Shown here in pieces: positions 43,610-51,971 of a DNA stretch of 64,000 bases. Below the pieces are notes generated by a model. The model did not search any database, was not told the DNA's origin, and saw nothing but the letters and a program-made list of their open reading frames with translations. The stretch spans positions 496,001 through 560,000 of the forward strand of contig CAWAMM010000002.1 in NCBI GenBank assembly GCA_963783145.1. The letters run 5' to 3'. The translations under genes and the position numbers were made by a program. The stretch is from DATGKG01 sp963783145. Lineage in GTDB: Bacteria; Desulfobacterota; Binatia; Binatales; Binataceae. Within the stretch, counting starts at the first letter, position 1; each line of letters starts with the position of its first letter.

Positions 43610-45361
43610 GTGGCGTTTGATTCGCCACAATGTCCTTCGATCGTGCCGTCACACTTGCCAAATCATATTTCGCCGCGCGCGGCGCTGGTCGCGTTCGCGA
43701 TCGCGATGGTGATCCTCGCGCAGGGAATCAGCGCGCCATTCGTTAAAGATGCGGAACCGCAAGCCGCAAGCTGGATTCAGGACGTCGCGGCGGGCGAGGA
43801 CATCCTGATTCCGCACGATTACTACGGCGAGCTCGCGCGCAAGCCGCCGCTCTTCTACTGGGCGGCCGGCGCGATCAGCGCGGCGACCGGAGGCCACGTC
43901 AACGAAGTCCGCGCGCGCGTCGTGTCGGTGCTCGCGGGTGCGGCGGTTGCGGTCGGAGCCCTGATATGGACGACCGAATTCCTCGACCTCACGACCGGAT
44001 GGCTCGCGTTGCTGTTTTTGCTGGGCAGCTACGCGTTCACCTCACGCGGGACGCTGGCGCTGGAGGACATGATGCTGGTGGCATTCATGTTCGCCGCGTG
44101 GTGCCTCATCTACACTACGCTCGAGGAAGGACCGTCGCGCCGCAGGACTATCGAGATAGGTATCGTTCTGGGACTGGGTATCCTGACCAAGGGGCCAGTT
44201 GCGATCGTGCTGCCGGCGTTCGGCGGGTTGATTTATCTGCTGATGACGCGGCGATCGATCTTCGCGGAGCTCCGAAAAGGGTGGCCATGGATGGTGCTCG
44301 CGATCGCAGGTGCGATCGCGCTGCTATGGTATCTGCCGGCGTTTATCAGCAGTGGCGGCGAACTCGCGAAGATCATGTTCCAGGAAAATTTGGGGCATTT
44401 TCTGCCGAAGGGGGCGGGCGGAACCGGTGAGGCGGCACGGCCGATCTATTACATCGCGGGAAAAATGATCGGCGGGACGACGCCGCTGAATTTTCTGCTG
44501 CCCGCGTTGATCGTGGCTTTGATTCGCGGCGATTTCCGACTCGAGGCGCGCAAGCCGCTGATGTTTCAGCTCAGCTTCCTGCTCGCGATGTTGATTTTCT
44601 TCAGCGTCGCGAGCGCCAAACGCGATGACTACGTGCTGCCGGGAATTCCCAGCCTCGCGATTTTATTCGCCGCGCTGTTCACCTCGTTGAAAGAGGCGAA
44701 GGTTACCGAGCGGCTGCGGGATATCGGCGCGGTTGCGGTAACCGCGATCGCGATCCTGTGCGTCGCGACCGCATCGATGTGGGTTTACGTTCAACACATC
44801 AAGTTGATTGACGAGATCAATCCAATCGATCGCAGGCAAGCGGACCTGCTGGTCAAGTACTATATCGGCGCGCTGAGCCTGGCCGTGGTCGCGGTGGGCC
44901 TTGCGGTCATTGGATGCGCGATACTGGATGTGATCGGCATCCGGCGAAAACATCCCGCGGAGACCGCCGCCGGGCTGGGCTGTTTGAGCCTGTTGGGGGT
45001 GCTGATGTTCACCGCCTCAATCCGTCCGGAGATGTCGCGGGAGCGTACGCTGAAATACGCGGCGGCCGACATCGCGCGAATCGCACCGGATGCTCCCATA
45101 TACGTCATCAACGAAAATGAGGAGTTGGCGTTTTACCTGGGGCGCGAGGCGCCGCTGATGGGTGGGCCGCATCCGCTGCGAAGGCCCGACCAGCCGGAAT
45201 ATTTGTTCGCGTATCGGAGCGATTTTCGCGGGCCGAACGCTTCGCTTTATGATCGCCTCAAGCTCATTCAGCAATGGGACCGCGTCGGGCGGATGGGTTC
45301 TCCAGCACTCTATCAACTACAGAGCGATAGTTTGAAACGGCCCCCATTGCGGGGTAAATAA
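43610..45361 (+). CDS. ArnT/PMT-like GT-C glycosyltransferase
   Basis: 583 residues, with about 11 hydrophobic segments. The acidic loop KDAEPQAASWIQ and the later ARKPPLFYWAAG, with DEMMLV-like LEDMMLVAFMFAAW, match the PMT/ArnT family. Such enzymes move sugars from polyprenyl-phosphate onto lipid A or proteins in the outer face of the membrane. GTG at 43610 is taken as the start, but GTG at 43643 is possible. A soluble domain of about 90 residues ends the protein. Confidence 0.85.
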   Translation: MAFDSPQCPSIVPSHLPNHISPRAALVAFAIAMVILAQGISAPFVKDAEPQAASWIQDVAAGEDILIPHDYYGELARKPPLFYWAAGAISAATGGHVNEVRARVVSVLAGAAVAVGALIWTTEFLDLTTGWLALLFLLGSYAFTSRGTLALEDMMLVAFMFAAWCLIYTTLEEGPSRRRTIEIGIVLGLGILTKGPVAIVLPAFGGLIYLLMTRRSIFAELRKGWPWMVLAIAGAIALLWYLPAFISSGGELAKIMFQENLGHFLPKGAGGTGEAARPIYYIAGKMIGGTTPLNFLLPALIVALIRGDFRLEARKPLMFQLSFLLAMLIFFSVASAKRDDYVLPGIPSLAILFAALFTSLKEAKVTERLRDIGAVAVTAIAILCVATASMWVYVQHIKLIDEINPIDRRQADLLVKYYIGALSLAVVAVGLAVIGCAILDVIGIRRKHPAETAAGLGCLSLLGVLMFTASIRPEMSRERTLKYAAADIARIAPDAPIYVINENEELAFYLGREAPLMGGPHPLRRPDQPEYLFAYRSDFRGPNASLYDRLKLIQQWDRVGRMGSPALYQLQSDSLKRPPLRGK

Positions 45362-45366
45362 TCGGC

Positions 45367-45588
45367 ATGGCCGATCCACAAGAGCGCGCGGAGCGCGCGG
45401 TTTCGATCCTGATGCGATTGGCGATCTCGATGGTTATGCCGCTGTGGGCGCTGGCGATGCTCATCCTCGGGATCCGCAACATGTCGGGATGGTGGATCGG
45501 ATGCGGGCTCGCGGTCGGCGCAATTGCGCTGCTGTTTTTCGTCGGTAGTCCGTTGACGGACCCCATTTTCAAGGATCGCCGCCTCTAA
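45367..45588 (+). CDS. Small two-segment membrane protein
   Basis: 73 residues; two hydrophobic segments at about 20-36 and 42-60 and a basic end IFKDRRL. It starts 5 bases after the GT-C stop and may be its partner. No known family was recognised. Confidence 0.65.
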   Translation: MADPQERAERAVSILMRLAISMVMPLWALAMLILGIRNMSGWWIGCGLAVGAIALLFFVGSPLTDPIFKDRRL

Positions 45589-45630
45589 CGCCTTTGCAGC
45601 GTTACCCAGTCGGATATACTCTTTCATCAG

Positions 45631-45966
45631 ATGCCCATTTTCGAGTACGAATGCGCCCGCTGCGGACGTATGAGTTCGCAGGTGGTGCTGGGTTCTGAGA
45701 AAGAAGCCCGGCCCGCATGCCCACATTGTGGATCCTCGCGCACACGTCGCGTGATGTCGTCGTTCGCAATGTCGGTCAGCGAGGACGCTCGGCTGGCGGA
45801 TTTCGATACCACGAAGCCGCGTGATGAGGCTTTCTATCGCGACTCGCGCAATGTCGGGTTATGGGCGAAGAAGCGCGCGAAGCAGATGGGGGTTGACCTC
45901 GGCGGCAAGTTCGAAGAGACAGTCGAGAAGGCGCGCAGCGGAAAACTCATCAAGGATATGGAGTAG
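45631..45966 (+). CDS. FmdB-family zinc ribbon protein
   Basis: 111 residues. MPIFEYECARCGRMSSQ with CxxC, then CPHCGS with a second CxxC about 20 residues later, is the FmdB zinc ribbon. The helical end EETVEKARSGKLIKDME is charged. FmdB proteins are putative regulators with unclear function. Followed by another zinc-ribbon gene after 22 bases. Confidence 0.9.
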   Translation: MPIFEYECARCGRMSSQVVLGSEKEARPACPHCGSSRTRRVMSSFAMSVSEDARLADFDTTKPRDEAFYRDSRNVGLWAKKRAKQMGVDLGGKFEETVEKARSGKLIKDME

Positions 45967-45988
45967 GGCGCGGAGGGCGCAAGAAATC

Positions 45989-46252
45989 ATGGCTGACGAG
46001 AAAGATCGCTTCGGCGAGAAAATCCACCAGAGCGAGAAGGCGCGCGAGGATCAATGGGCGCGTCAGCAGGACGCCGAGCTGCTTGAAAAAATCCGCGAGA
46101 AGAAGGCCGCCGGCGGCGCCGCGATGCAATGTCCGAAGTGCGGGAAGGCGCTGATCCAGAAGCCTCACGGGATAGTCCACATACTGGCGTGTCCACAGAA
46201 CGACGGCGCATGGATTGAGGCCTCGGAACTGGATAATTTGCTTAAGAAATAA
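45989..46252 (+). CDS. TFIIB-type zinc-ribbon-like small protein
   Basis: 87 residues from the ATG at 45989 (GGAGG upstream). A charged helical N-terminus (KIHQSEKAREDQWARQQDAELLEKIREKK) leads to CPKCGKALIQKPHG...ACPQNDGAWIEASELDNLL. The last part is the zf-TFIIB pattern, but the fourth Cys is missing (CPQND), so zinc binding may be partial or rely on other residues. Confidence 0.8.
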   Translation: MADEKDRFGEKIHQSEKAREDQWARQQDAELLEKIREKKAAGGAAMQCPKCGKALIQKPHGIVHILACPQNDGAWIEASELDNLLKK

Positions 46253-46296
46253 GCCCTTGCGCCACGCGAGGGCGCTGAATTTCTAATCGGAGGGCA

Positions 46297-46325
46297 TTGA
46301 CAGTTTTAGCCCGTCTCATTACATG
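46297..46325 (+). promoter_or_regulatory. Candidate promoter of the nuo operon
   Basis: TTGACA (46297-46302, exact -35 consensus), a 17-base spacer and TACATG (46320-46325, a weak -10). The nuoA ATG is 24 bases downstream. The exact -35 is the strength of the case; the -10 matches at few positions. Confidence 0.45.
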
Positions 46326-46349
46326 ACATGAGGACTCAGAACTAAACTT

Positions 46350-46736
46350 ATGTACTTTCAGTTTGGCGTACCCCTCGCGCTCACCATCATCGCGATCGTG
46401 TTTGTCAGCGCGATGTTCGGGCTGCAGAAATTACTCGCGCCTAGCAACCCGTATGCGCGTAAGTTGACACCATATGAATGTGGTGAACCTCCGACCGGGC
46501 GGGCCTGGATCAACTTCAATGTGCGATTCTATGTTATCGCTCTCATATTCGTCGTTTTTGAAGTTGAGGTTGCCTTCGTCTACCCCATCGCCGCGGTCTT
46601 CCTCGATTGGGTCAAGCAGGGCCATCGCCTCTATGCCCTCAGCGAGATCCTGATCTTTTTGCTAATATTGTTTGTCGGTCTCATCTACGTCTGGGTCAAG
46701 CACGATCTCGAATGGATTAAGAAGGTGCCGGAATAG
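46350..46736 (+). CDS. nuoA: NADH dehydrogenase subunit A
   Basis: 128 residues, three hydrophobic segments. PYECGEPPTGRAWINFNVRFYVIALIFVVFEVEVAF is the typical NuoA pattern with the conserved Cys and acidic residues. It is the first gene of the complex I block and sits near the quinone site between the membrane and matrix-side arms. Confidence 0.95.
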   Translation: MYFQFGVPLALTIIAIVFVSAMFGLQKLLAPSNPYARKLTPYECGEPPTGRAWINFNVRFYVIALIFVVFEVEVAFVYPIAAVFLDWVKQGHRLYALSEILIFLLILFVGLIYVWVKHDLEWIKKVPE

Positions 46737-46754
46737 CCGGTACTCAGGATAGCC

Positions 46755-47273
46755 ATGTCGTTATTGAACACGCTCCCCGACTACGTCATCACGACGAAGA
46801 CGGACGAGATTATCAACTGGATGCGCAAATCGAGCATCTGGTACATGCTGTTCGGCCTCGCCTGTTGCGCTATCGAGCTGATGCATACCGGCGGGCCGCG
46901 CGCGGATATCGATCGCTTCGGTGCCTCGCCACGAGCCTCGGCGCGTCAGTCCGATTTGATGATCGTCGCGGGTACGCTGACCTTGAAGATGGCGCTTCGG
47001 ACGCGCCTGCTCTACGACCAGATGCCCGACCCCAAGTACGCGATCGCGATGGGAAGCTGCGCGAGCTGCGGCGGCCTGTTTCAGCTCGCCTACTCGGTTT
47101 GCGATGGCGTCGACAAGATTCTCCCCGTCGATGTTTACGTTCCCGGATGCCCTCCGCGTCCCGAAGCGCTGACCGAGGGTCTGCTGAAGCTCCAGGACAA
47201 GATCATGACCGAACGGTGGCTGAGCAAAGGACCGAGCAACGGCAGTTCGCCCACTCCGACCTTCCAAGCCTGA
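46755..47273 (+). CDS. nuoB: NADH dehydrogenase subunit B
   Basis: 172 residues. The four ligands of cluster N2 are present: the tandem Cys in LACCAIE, one in GSCASCGG, and VPGCPPRPEAL. NuoB passes electrons to quinone. It starts 18 bases after nuoA ends. Confidence 0.97.
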   Translation: MSLLNTLPDYVITTKTDEIINWMRKSSIWYMLFGLACCAIELMHTGGPRADIDRFGASPRASARQSDLMIVAGTLTLKMALRTRLLYDQMPDPKYAIAMGSCASCGGLFQLAYSVCDGVDKILPVDVYVPGCPPRPEALTEGLLKLQDKIMTERWLSKGPSNGSSPTPTFQA

Positions 47274-47276
47274 TCG

Positions 47277-47777
47277 ATGGAATCGCTGGCGATATACAAC
47301 CGGGCCAAAGAAAAGTTCGGCGATAAGATTCTCGAAATCGTTGAGAAGCAACCCGACCCCTGGATGGTAGTGGCCCCCGCCGCGTTGGTCGAGGTTTGCC
47401 AATATCTCAAGAGCGACGCCGACACCGCATTCGATTGCCTGAGCAATCAGAGCGGCGTGGATTACAAGGATCGCATCGAGGTCGTCAATCACCTCTTCTC
47501 GTACAAGCATCGCCATCAGATCGTTATCAAGGTGAAGCTGCCGCGCGAGAATCCGAGTGTTCCGACGCTGGAGACCGTGTGGAAGTCGGCGAACTGGATG
47601 GAGCGCGAGATCTATGACCTCCTCGGCGTCAACTTCGAAGGCCATAGCGACCTGCGCCGCCTGCTGATGCCGGAGGATTGGATCGGTCATCCGCTGCGTA
47701 AGGATTTTGTCGAGCCGCAGGAATATCATGGGATTTCTACCGTTAGAGAAAGTCCGATCATTCGGTTGAAGCCATAG
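47277..47777 (+). CDS. nuoC: NADH dehydrogenase subunit C
   Basis: 166 residues. The C-terminal part WKSANWMEREIYDLLGVNFEGHSDLRRLLMPEDW and HPLRKDF is the NuoC signature (30 kDa subunit). It is separate from nuoD, not fused. It starts 3 bases after nuoB stops and contacts NuoB/D in the connecting module. Confidence 0.95.
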   Translation: MESLAIYNRAKEKFGDKILEIVEKQPDPWMVVAPAALVEVCQYLKSDADTAFDCLSNQSGVDYKDRIEVVNHLFSYKHRHQIVIKVKLPRENPSVPTLETVWKSANWMEREIYDLLGVNFEGHSDLRRLLMPEDWIGHPLRKDFVEPQEYHGISTVRESPIIRLKP

Positions 47778-47784
47778 GCATACG

Positions 47785-48903
47785 ATGACGACGCTACGCA
47801 CCGAAGAAATGACCCTGAACATGGGGCCGCAGCATCCGTCGACCCACGGCGTGCTGCGCTTCATCGTGCGCGCCGACGGCGAGGTGATGCGCGAGGCGAT
47901 TCCCGACGTCGGCTATCTCCATCGCTCGATCGAGAAAATCGCGGAGAAGGTCGGCTATCACGGCTTCATGCCCTACACCGATCGCGTCGATTACGTCTGC
48001 GCGATGTTCACCAATCAGGGCTGGGGGATGGCGTGCGAGAAGCTCGGCAAAATCGAAGTGCCCAGGCGCGGCGAGTACTGCCGCGTCATCGCCGCCGAGT
48101 TCAACCGCCTCGCGTCGCACCTGCTTTCGGTCGGCACCATGGCGATGGATATCGGCGCGATCACACCGTTCACTCATGCGCTGCGCGAGCGCGAGATGAT
48201 CAATGATCTCATCGAGGAGCTGTGCGGCGCGCGCCTTACTTTCAACTACATGCGCATCGGCGGTGTGGCCTTCGATTTGCCGCCCGGATGGCGCGAGAAG
48301 GCGCTCGCGTACCTCGATCATCTCGAGCCGATTCTGGCCGAATACGACATGCTCATCTCGTTCAACAAAATTTATGTTGAGCGGCTGGCGAATGTCGGCG
48401 TGATCACGCCCGAGGAGGCGATCGACTACAACCTGGTGGGGCCGAATCTGCGCGCATGCGGCATCAAGTGGGATATCCGCAAGGACATTCCCTATTCGGT
48501 TTATCCCGATTTCGAATTTGATGTGCCTATCGGCAACGGACAGTGGGGCAAGCTCGGCGACTCGATGGATCGCTACATGGTGCGTATCCACGAGATGGTG
48601 CAGTCGGTGAAGATCCTGCGCCAGGCCCTCAAGCAGATTCCCGCCGGTCCCGTGCTCGCGAAGGTGCCGCGTAACTTCAAGCCGCCCGCGGGCGAGTGCC
48701 AGATCCGGGTGGAAAGCGCGCGCGGCGATATGGGTTGGTACGCGGTCAGCGACGGCACCGGATATCCATGGCGCGTGCATGTGCGCACCGGGTCGTTCGC
48801 CGCGATGGGGATTGTGCAGAAAATGAGCCGGGGCTTGATGATCGCGGACCTGGTAACGATAATCGCGAGCCTCGACGTCATCGCCCCGGAGATCGATCGA
48901 TGA
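47785..48903 (+). CDS. nuoD: NADH dehydrogenase subunit D
   Basis: 372 residues. LNMGPQHPSTHGVLRF, the quinone-site His and Tyr region GYLHRSIEKIAE and YTDRVDYV, and ARGDMGWYAVSDGTGYPWRVHVR are all standard for NuoD. It provides half the quinone pocket. It is followed not by nuoE but by a 141-base repeat and nuoH. Confidence 0.97.
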   Translation: MTTLRTEEMTLNMGPQHPSTHGVLRFIVRADGEVMREAIPDVGYLHRSIEKIAEKVGYHGFMPYTDRVDYVCAMFTNQGWGMACEKLGKIEVPRRGEYCRVIAAEFNRLASHLLSVGTMAMDIGAITPFTHALREREMINDLIEELCGARLTFNYMRIGGVAFDLPPGWREKALAYLDHLEPILAEYDMLISFNKIYVERLANVGVITPEEAIDYNLVGPNLRACGIKWDIRKDIPYSVYPDFEFDVPIGNGQWGKLGDSMDRYMVRIHEMVQSVKILRQALKQIPAGPVLAKVPRNFKPPAGECQIRVESARGDMGWYAVSDGTGYPWRVHVRTGSFAAMGIVQKMSRGLMIADLVTIIASLDVIAPEIDR

Positions 48904-49040
48904 GGAGACCTCTCCCCGGCGCAGTAGCGCCGACCCTCTCCCTTCTAAGGGTTCAGAAAAAGAGCGACCGTCGCGGCGAGAGGCAATTCTTTTGTCCGGT
49001 TCCCCTTCCCTGTAGGGGAAGGGGTTAGGGGTTAGGTTCC
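48904..49040. repeat. REP-like dispersed palindrome (copy 3) between nuoD and nuoH
   Basis: Two hairpins: CGGCGC/GCGCCG at 48917-48932, and CCCCTTCCC/GGGAAGGGG at 49002-49024 with a 5-base loop. The section 48995-49037 is nearly the same as 24454-24497. It fills the position where nuoE, nuoF and nuoG stand in the standard order. The element ends right at the nuoH start signals (GGAAG). Confidence 0.85.
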
Positions 49041-49044
49041 GGAA

Positions 49045-50235
49045 GTGCAGCAACTGGTAGACAGAATCATCGCCGCCGGCGCATTCGGGAAAAATGCTCC
49101 CGTCGATTTGATATACGTCCTGTTCATCTTCATTTTCAGCGCCGTGGTATTCCTCGGCGTCGCGTTTCCGTTTGCCGGGATCGTGAGCTGGGCGGAGCGC
49201 CGCGTATGGGCGCGTATCCAGTCGCGCGTCGGTCCCAATCGCGTCGGCCCGCAGGGCTTCGTGCAATGGCTCGCCGATGGCGTGAAGAATTGCTGCAAAG
49301 AAGACATCATTCCCACCGATGCCGACGCGCCGCTGTTCAAGCTGGCGCCCTACCTGGTGATGCTCGCGTTCGTCGTGCCGTGGGCGGTGATGCCGTTTTC
49401 GCAGGACCTGATCCTCGCGGACCTTAACGTAGGAATCCTCTACTTCACCTCGGTTACCGCGCTGACCGTGGTCGGCGTGCTGATGGCGGGATGGGCCTCG
49501 AACGACAAATGGTCGCTCATCGGGGGAATCCGCTCGGCGGCGCAAATCGTCAGCTATGAAATCCCCGCGGGGCTGTCGATTTTCCCGGTCATCCTGATCA
49601 CCGGCACGCTCTCGATGCAGGGGATCATCAAGGCGCAGGGCTGGGCGCCGAACCACTGGTTCATGTTCTCCAACCCGTTCTGCTTCGTCGCGGCAAATAT
49701 CCTGTTCATCTCGGCGCTCGCGGAAGGCAACCGTACTCCGTTCGATTTGCCGGAGGCCGAATCGGAGCTCGTAGCTGGATTTGCGACCGAGTACAGCGGG
49801 ATGCGCTACCTGTTTTTCTTCATGGCGGAGTGGGGGAATCTGTTCCTGATCGGTGCGCTGATCACGACGCTGTTCCTCGGCGGATGGCAGTTCCCGCATG
49901 TCAGCGAGAACCGCATCGTCATGAACGTACTGCAACTGATCACCTTCAATGCGAAGGTGCTGTTCATCGTGTTCTTCTCGATGTGGATTCGCGCGACGCT
50001 GCCGCGCGTGCGCATCGATCAGCTGATGTCGCTCTGCTGGAAGTACTTCGTGCCGATTTCGTTCGTCGATATGATCGGCACCGCGATCTGGGTGGCGATT
50101 TGGCCCGATGGAAATCCGGTCGCGGGGTACATTCTGTTCGCGCTTGGCGTGGTCGGGCTGATTTTGTTTGTGCGCCGCGTCATCTACTATTTCCGCGAAT
50201 CGAAAATGGAACTTTATCTCAATCCGACCATATAA
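49045..50235 (+). CDS. nuoH: NADH dehydrogenase subunit H
   Basis: 396 residues, about eight membrane segments, from GTG at 49045. ERRVWARIQSRVGPNRVGPQG and EGNRTPFDLPEAESELVAGFATEYSGM are the NuoH hallmarks around the quinone entry. It is longer than the common about 330 residues, mainly in loops. The Shine-Dalgarno lies at the edge of the repeat (CCGGAAG). Confidence 0.95.
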   Translation: MQQLVDRIIAAGAFGKNAPVDLIYVLFIFIFSAVVFLGVAFPFAGIVSWAERRVWARIQSRVGPNRVGPQGFVQWLADGVKNCCKEDIIPTDADAPLFKLAPYLVMLAFVVPWAVMPFSQDLILADLNVGILYFTSVTALTVVGVLMAGWASNDKWSLIGGIRSAAQIVSYEIPAGLSIFPVILITGTLSMQGIIKAQGWAPNHWFMFSNPFCFVAANILFISALAEGNRTPFDLPEAESELVAGFATEYSGMRYLFFFMAEWGNLFLIGALITTLFLGGWQFPHVSENRIVMNVLQLITFNAKVLFIVFFSMWIRATLPRVRIDQLMSLCWKYFVPISFVDMIGTAIWVAIWPDGNPVAGYILFALGVVGLILFVRRVIYYFRESKMELYLNPTI

Positions 50236-50242
50236 AGGCGCT

Positions 50243-50839
50243 ATGGGAGCGGCTTCAGAATATTTTCAGAACATCAAGGACGCGGTCCTCTCGATCTTCG
50301 AGGGGATGGCGGTCACCGGTTCGCATTTCATGCGCAAGCCGTACACGGTCCAGTACCCGGATCGCACCGAGACCCGGGTGCAGGATACCCTGCCGTTCCG
50401 TTATCGCGGCATCCTCGAGGTGGACCTCGAAATCTGCACCGGATGCCTCGCGTGCGAGCGCGCGTGCCCGATCGATTGCATCGTCATCACCGCGGAGAAG
50501 GATCCCAAGACCAAGCTGATGACGCTGTCGCAGTTCGACATCGACATCATCAAGTGCATGTATTGCGGGCTGTGCAGTGAGCCGTGCCCGACCGGATCGA
50601 TTCATCATACGACCGAATTCGAGGGCGCGGATTATTCTACCGAAAGTATGATTCGGCGTTTCGTGAAAGATCCAGTGCTCGCGTACAAACCGAGCAAGGG
50701 TCCGGAGACCAATCCGCAGATCGCGCCGATTCTTTTCCGTGGGCTGAACTATCTTTCCGAGTACCAGGTCTCCGGCGAGCCGAAGCCGGGCCCGAAGGCG
50801 GCTGAGGCGGCCGCGTCCGAGGAGACGACCGAGTCTTAA
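50243..50839 (+). CDS. nuoI: NADH dehydrogenase subunit I
   Basis: 198 residues from the ATG at 50243. Two 4Fe-4S motifs are visible: CTGCLACERACPIDC and CMYCGLCSEPCPTGS, which hold clusters N6a and N6b. They carry electrons toward NuoB. It starts 7 bases after nuoH; the Ala/Glu-rich tail is extra to the core. Confidence 0.95.
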   Translation: MGAASEYFQNIKDAVLSIFEGMAVTGSHFMRKPYTVQYPDRTETRVQDTLPFRYRGILEVDLEICTGCLACERACPIDCIVITAEKDPKTKLMTLSQFDIDIIKCMYCGLCSEPCPTGSIHHTTEFEGADYSTESMIRRFVKDPVLAYKPSKGPETNPQIAPILFRGLNYLSEYQVSGEPKPGPKAAEAAASEETTES

Positions 50840-50840
50840 G

Positions 50841-51344
50841 ATGGTCGCGCAAGTCGTCTTTTATCTGCTCGCCGCGCTGACGGTCGGCTCCTCGATGATG
50901 GTCGCGTTCTCGCGCAACATCGTGTACTCGACCTTCGCCCTGTTGGGCGCGTTCATGGGCGTGGTCGGCATCTATGTTTTGCTCGCCGCGGATTTCGTCG
51001 CGATGGTGCAGTTGCTGGTCTATGTCGGAGGCATCCTGGTGCTGACGATTTTCGCCGTGATGCTGACCTCGGGAATCGCCGATGTGACGGTGTCCAATCG
51101 CGAGGTCGGAGTCGTTCCGTCGCTGGTGACCGTTGTGATCCTCGGCGCCGTGATGGTGTACGCGGTTTTCCGGACGCCATGGCAGATGGCCGCGCCCGCG
51201 GCGATGTCATCGACGCCGACCACCTACGCAATCGGAAACGCGTTCCTCGGCGAGTATGTGTTGCCGTTCGAGGTGGCCTCGTTGGTGCTGTTGGCGGCGC
51301 TGGTCGGCGCGATCGTTATCTCGCGCCACGAGACGCGGGAATAG
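50841..51344 (+). CDS. nuoJ: NADH dehydrogenase subunit J
   Basis: 167 residues with five hydrophobic segments, LLGAFMGVVGIYVLLAADFVAMVQLLVYVGGILVLTIFAVML being typical. It starts one base after nuoI ends, so translation is coupled. It carries part of the proton path in the membrane arm. Confidence 0.95.
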   Translation: MVAQVVFYLLAALTVGSSMMVAFSRNIVYSTFALLGAFMGVVGIYVLLAADFVAMVQLLVYVGGILVLTIFAVMLTSGIADVTVSNREVGVVPSLVTVVILGAVMVYAVFRTPWQMAAPAAMSSTPTTYAIGNAFLGEYVLPFEVASLVLLAALVGAIVISRHETRE

Positions 51345-51356
51345 GGGAGCTTCGCG

Positions 51357-51671
51357 ATGGGCGGGGGCATTACACTATATCACTTCCTGACGCTGAGCCT
51401 GATCATTTTCTCGCTCGGGATGTATTGCGTGCTGACGCGGCGCAACGCGATCGGCATCCTGATGGGCGTCGAGTTGATCCTCAATTCCGCGAACATCAAT
51501 TACCTCGCATTCTCGTTCTACGGCGGCCATCGTTATGACGGCCAGATTTTCGCGATTTTTGTAATCATGCTCGCCGCGGCCGAGGCGGTCATCGGTTTGG
51601 CCGTGGTGCTGGCGATTTATCAGAATTTCAGAACCATTGATGTGAGCGCGACGGAGACGCTTAGCGGATAG
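51357..51671 (+). CDS. nuoK: NADH dehydrogenase subunit K
   Basis: 104 residues, three membrane segments with the conserved acidic residues in GILMGVELILNSANINYLAF and LAAAEAVIGLAVVLAIYQ. MRP-type fold. Stop at 51671, followed by a 300-base gap before nuoL. Confidence 0.96.
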   Translation: MGGGITLYHFLTLSLIIFSLGMYCVLTRRNAIGILMGVELILNSANINYLAFSFYGGHRYDGQIFAIFVIMLAAAEAVIGLAVVLAIYQNFRTIDVSATETLSG

Positions 51672-51971
51672 CGATTGGTGCGCGGGGCGGCGTCCGTTCT
51701 TGTATTAAAAATCCTCGATGGCTTTGGTCCTTTGTAAAGTGGAACGTGGCGCAGGTGACTGACGCGAATCATTGGATACGCTTTGGGATGCGCTTCGCGC
51801 GATTAGGATTTTAACCTGTCGTTCGCGAACGACCCCTACCAGGAAAACCGCACGCTTTAAGAATGAATCGAATTCTGATTATATCTGCCGGATCGCTGGT
51901 CGATCGTTTGCGAGGATGTGGTGAGGCGGTTGCGCCCTGGGGCGAAGAGCTAGAGTCTGCCAATTAGATAA
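51672..51971 (+). other. 300-base gap inside the nuo block
   Basis: It is the only long gap in the operon apart from the repeat. It contains a perfect 16-base palindrome (51818-51833) and a 34-codon frame (51863-51967). No terminator or second promoter is certain here. A regulatory role, such as control of the nuoLMN part, is possible. Confidence 0.5.
51863..51967 (+). CDS. Possible leader ORF before nuoL
   Basis: 34 codons starting MNRILIISAGSLV and ending 4 bases before the nuoL ATG. Such close spacing would couple its translation to nuoL. No strong Shine-Dalgarno is present. It may be chance; kept for its position only. Confidence 0.25.
   Translation: MNRILIISAGSLVDRLRGCGEAVAPWGEELESAN

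Noticed and set aside
47794..49935. A 713-codon frame on the reverse strand.
   Set aside because: It lies opposite nuoD and nuoH, crosses the repeat, and contains His/Arg-rich sequence with no domain.
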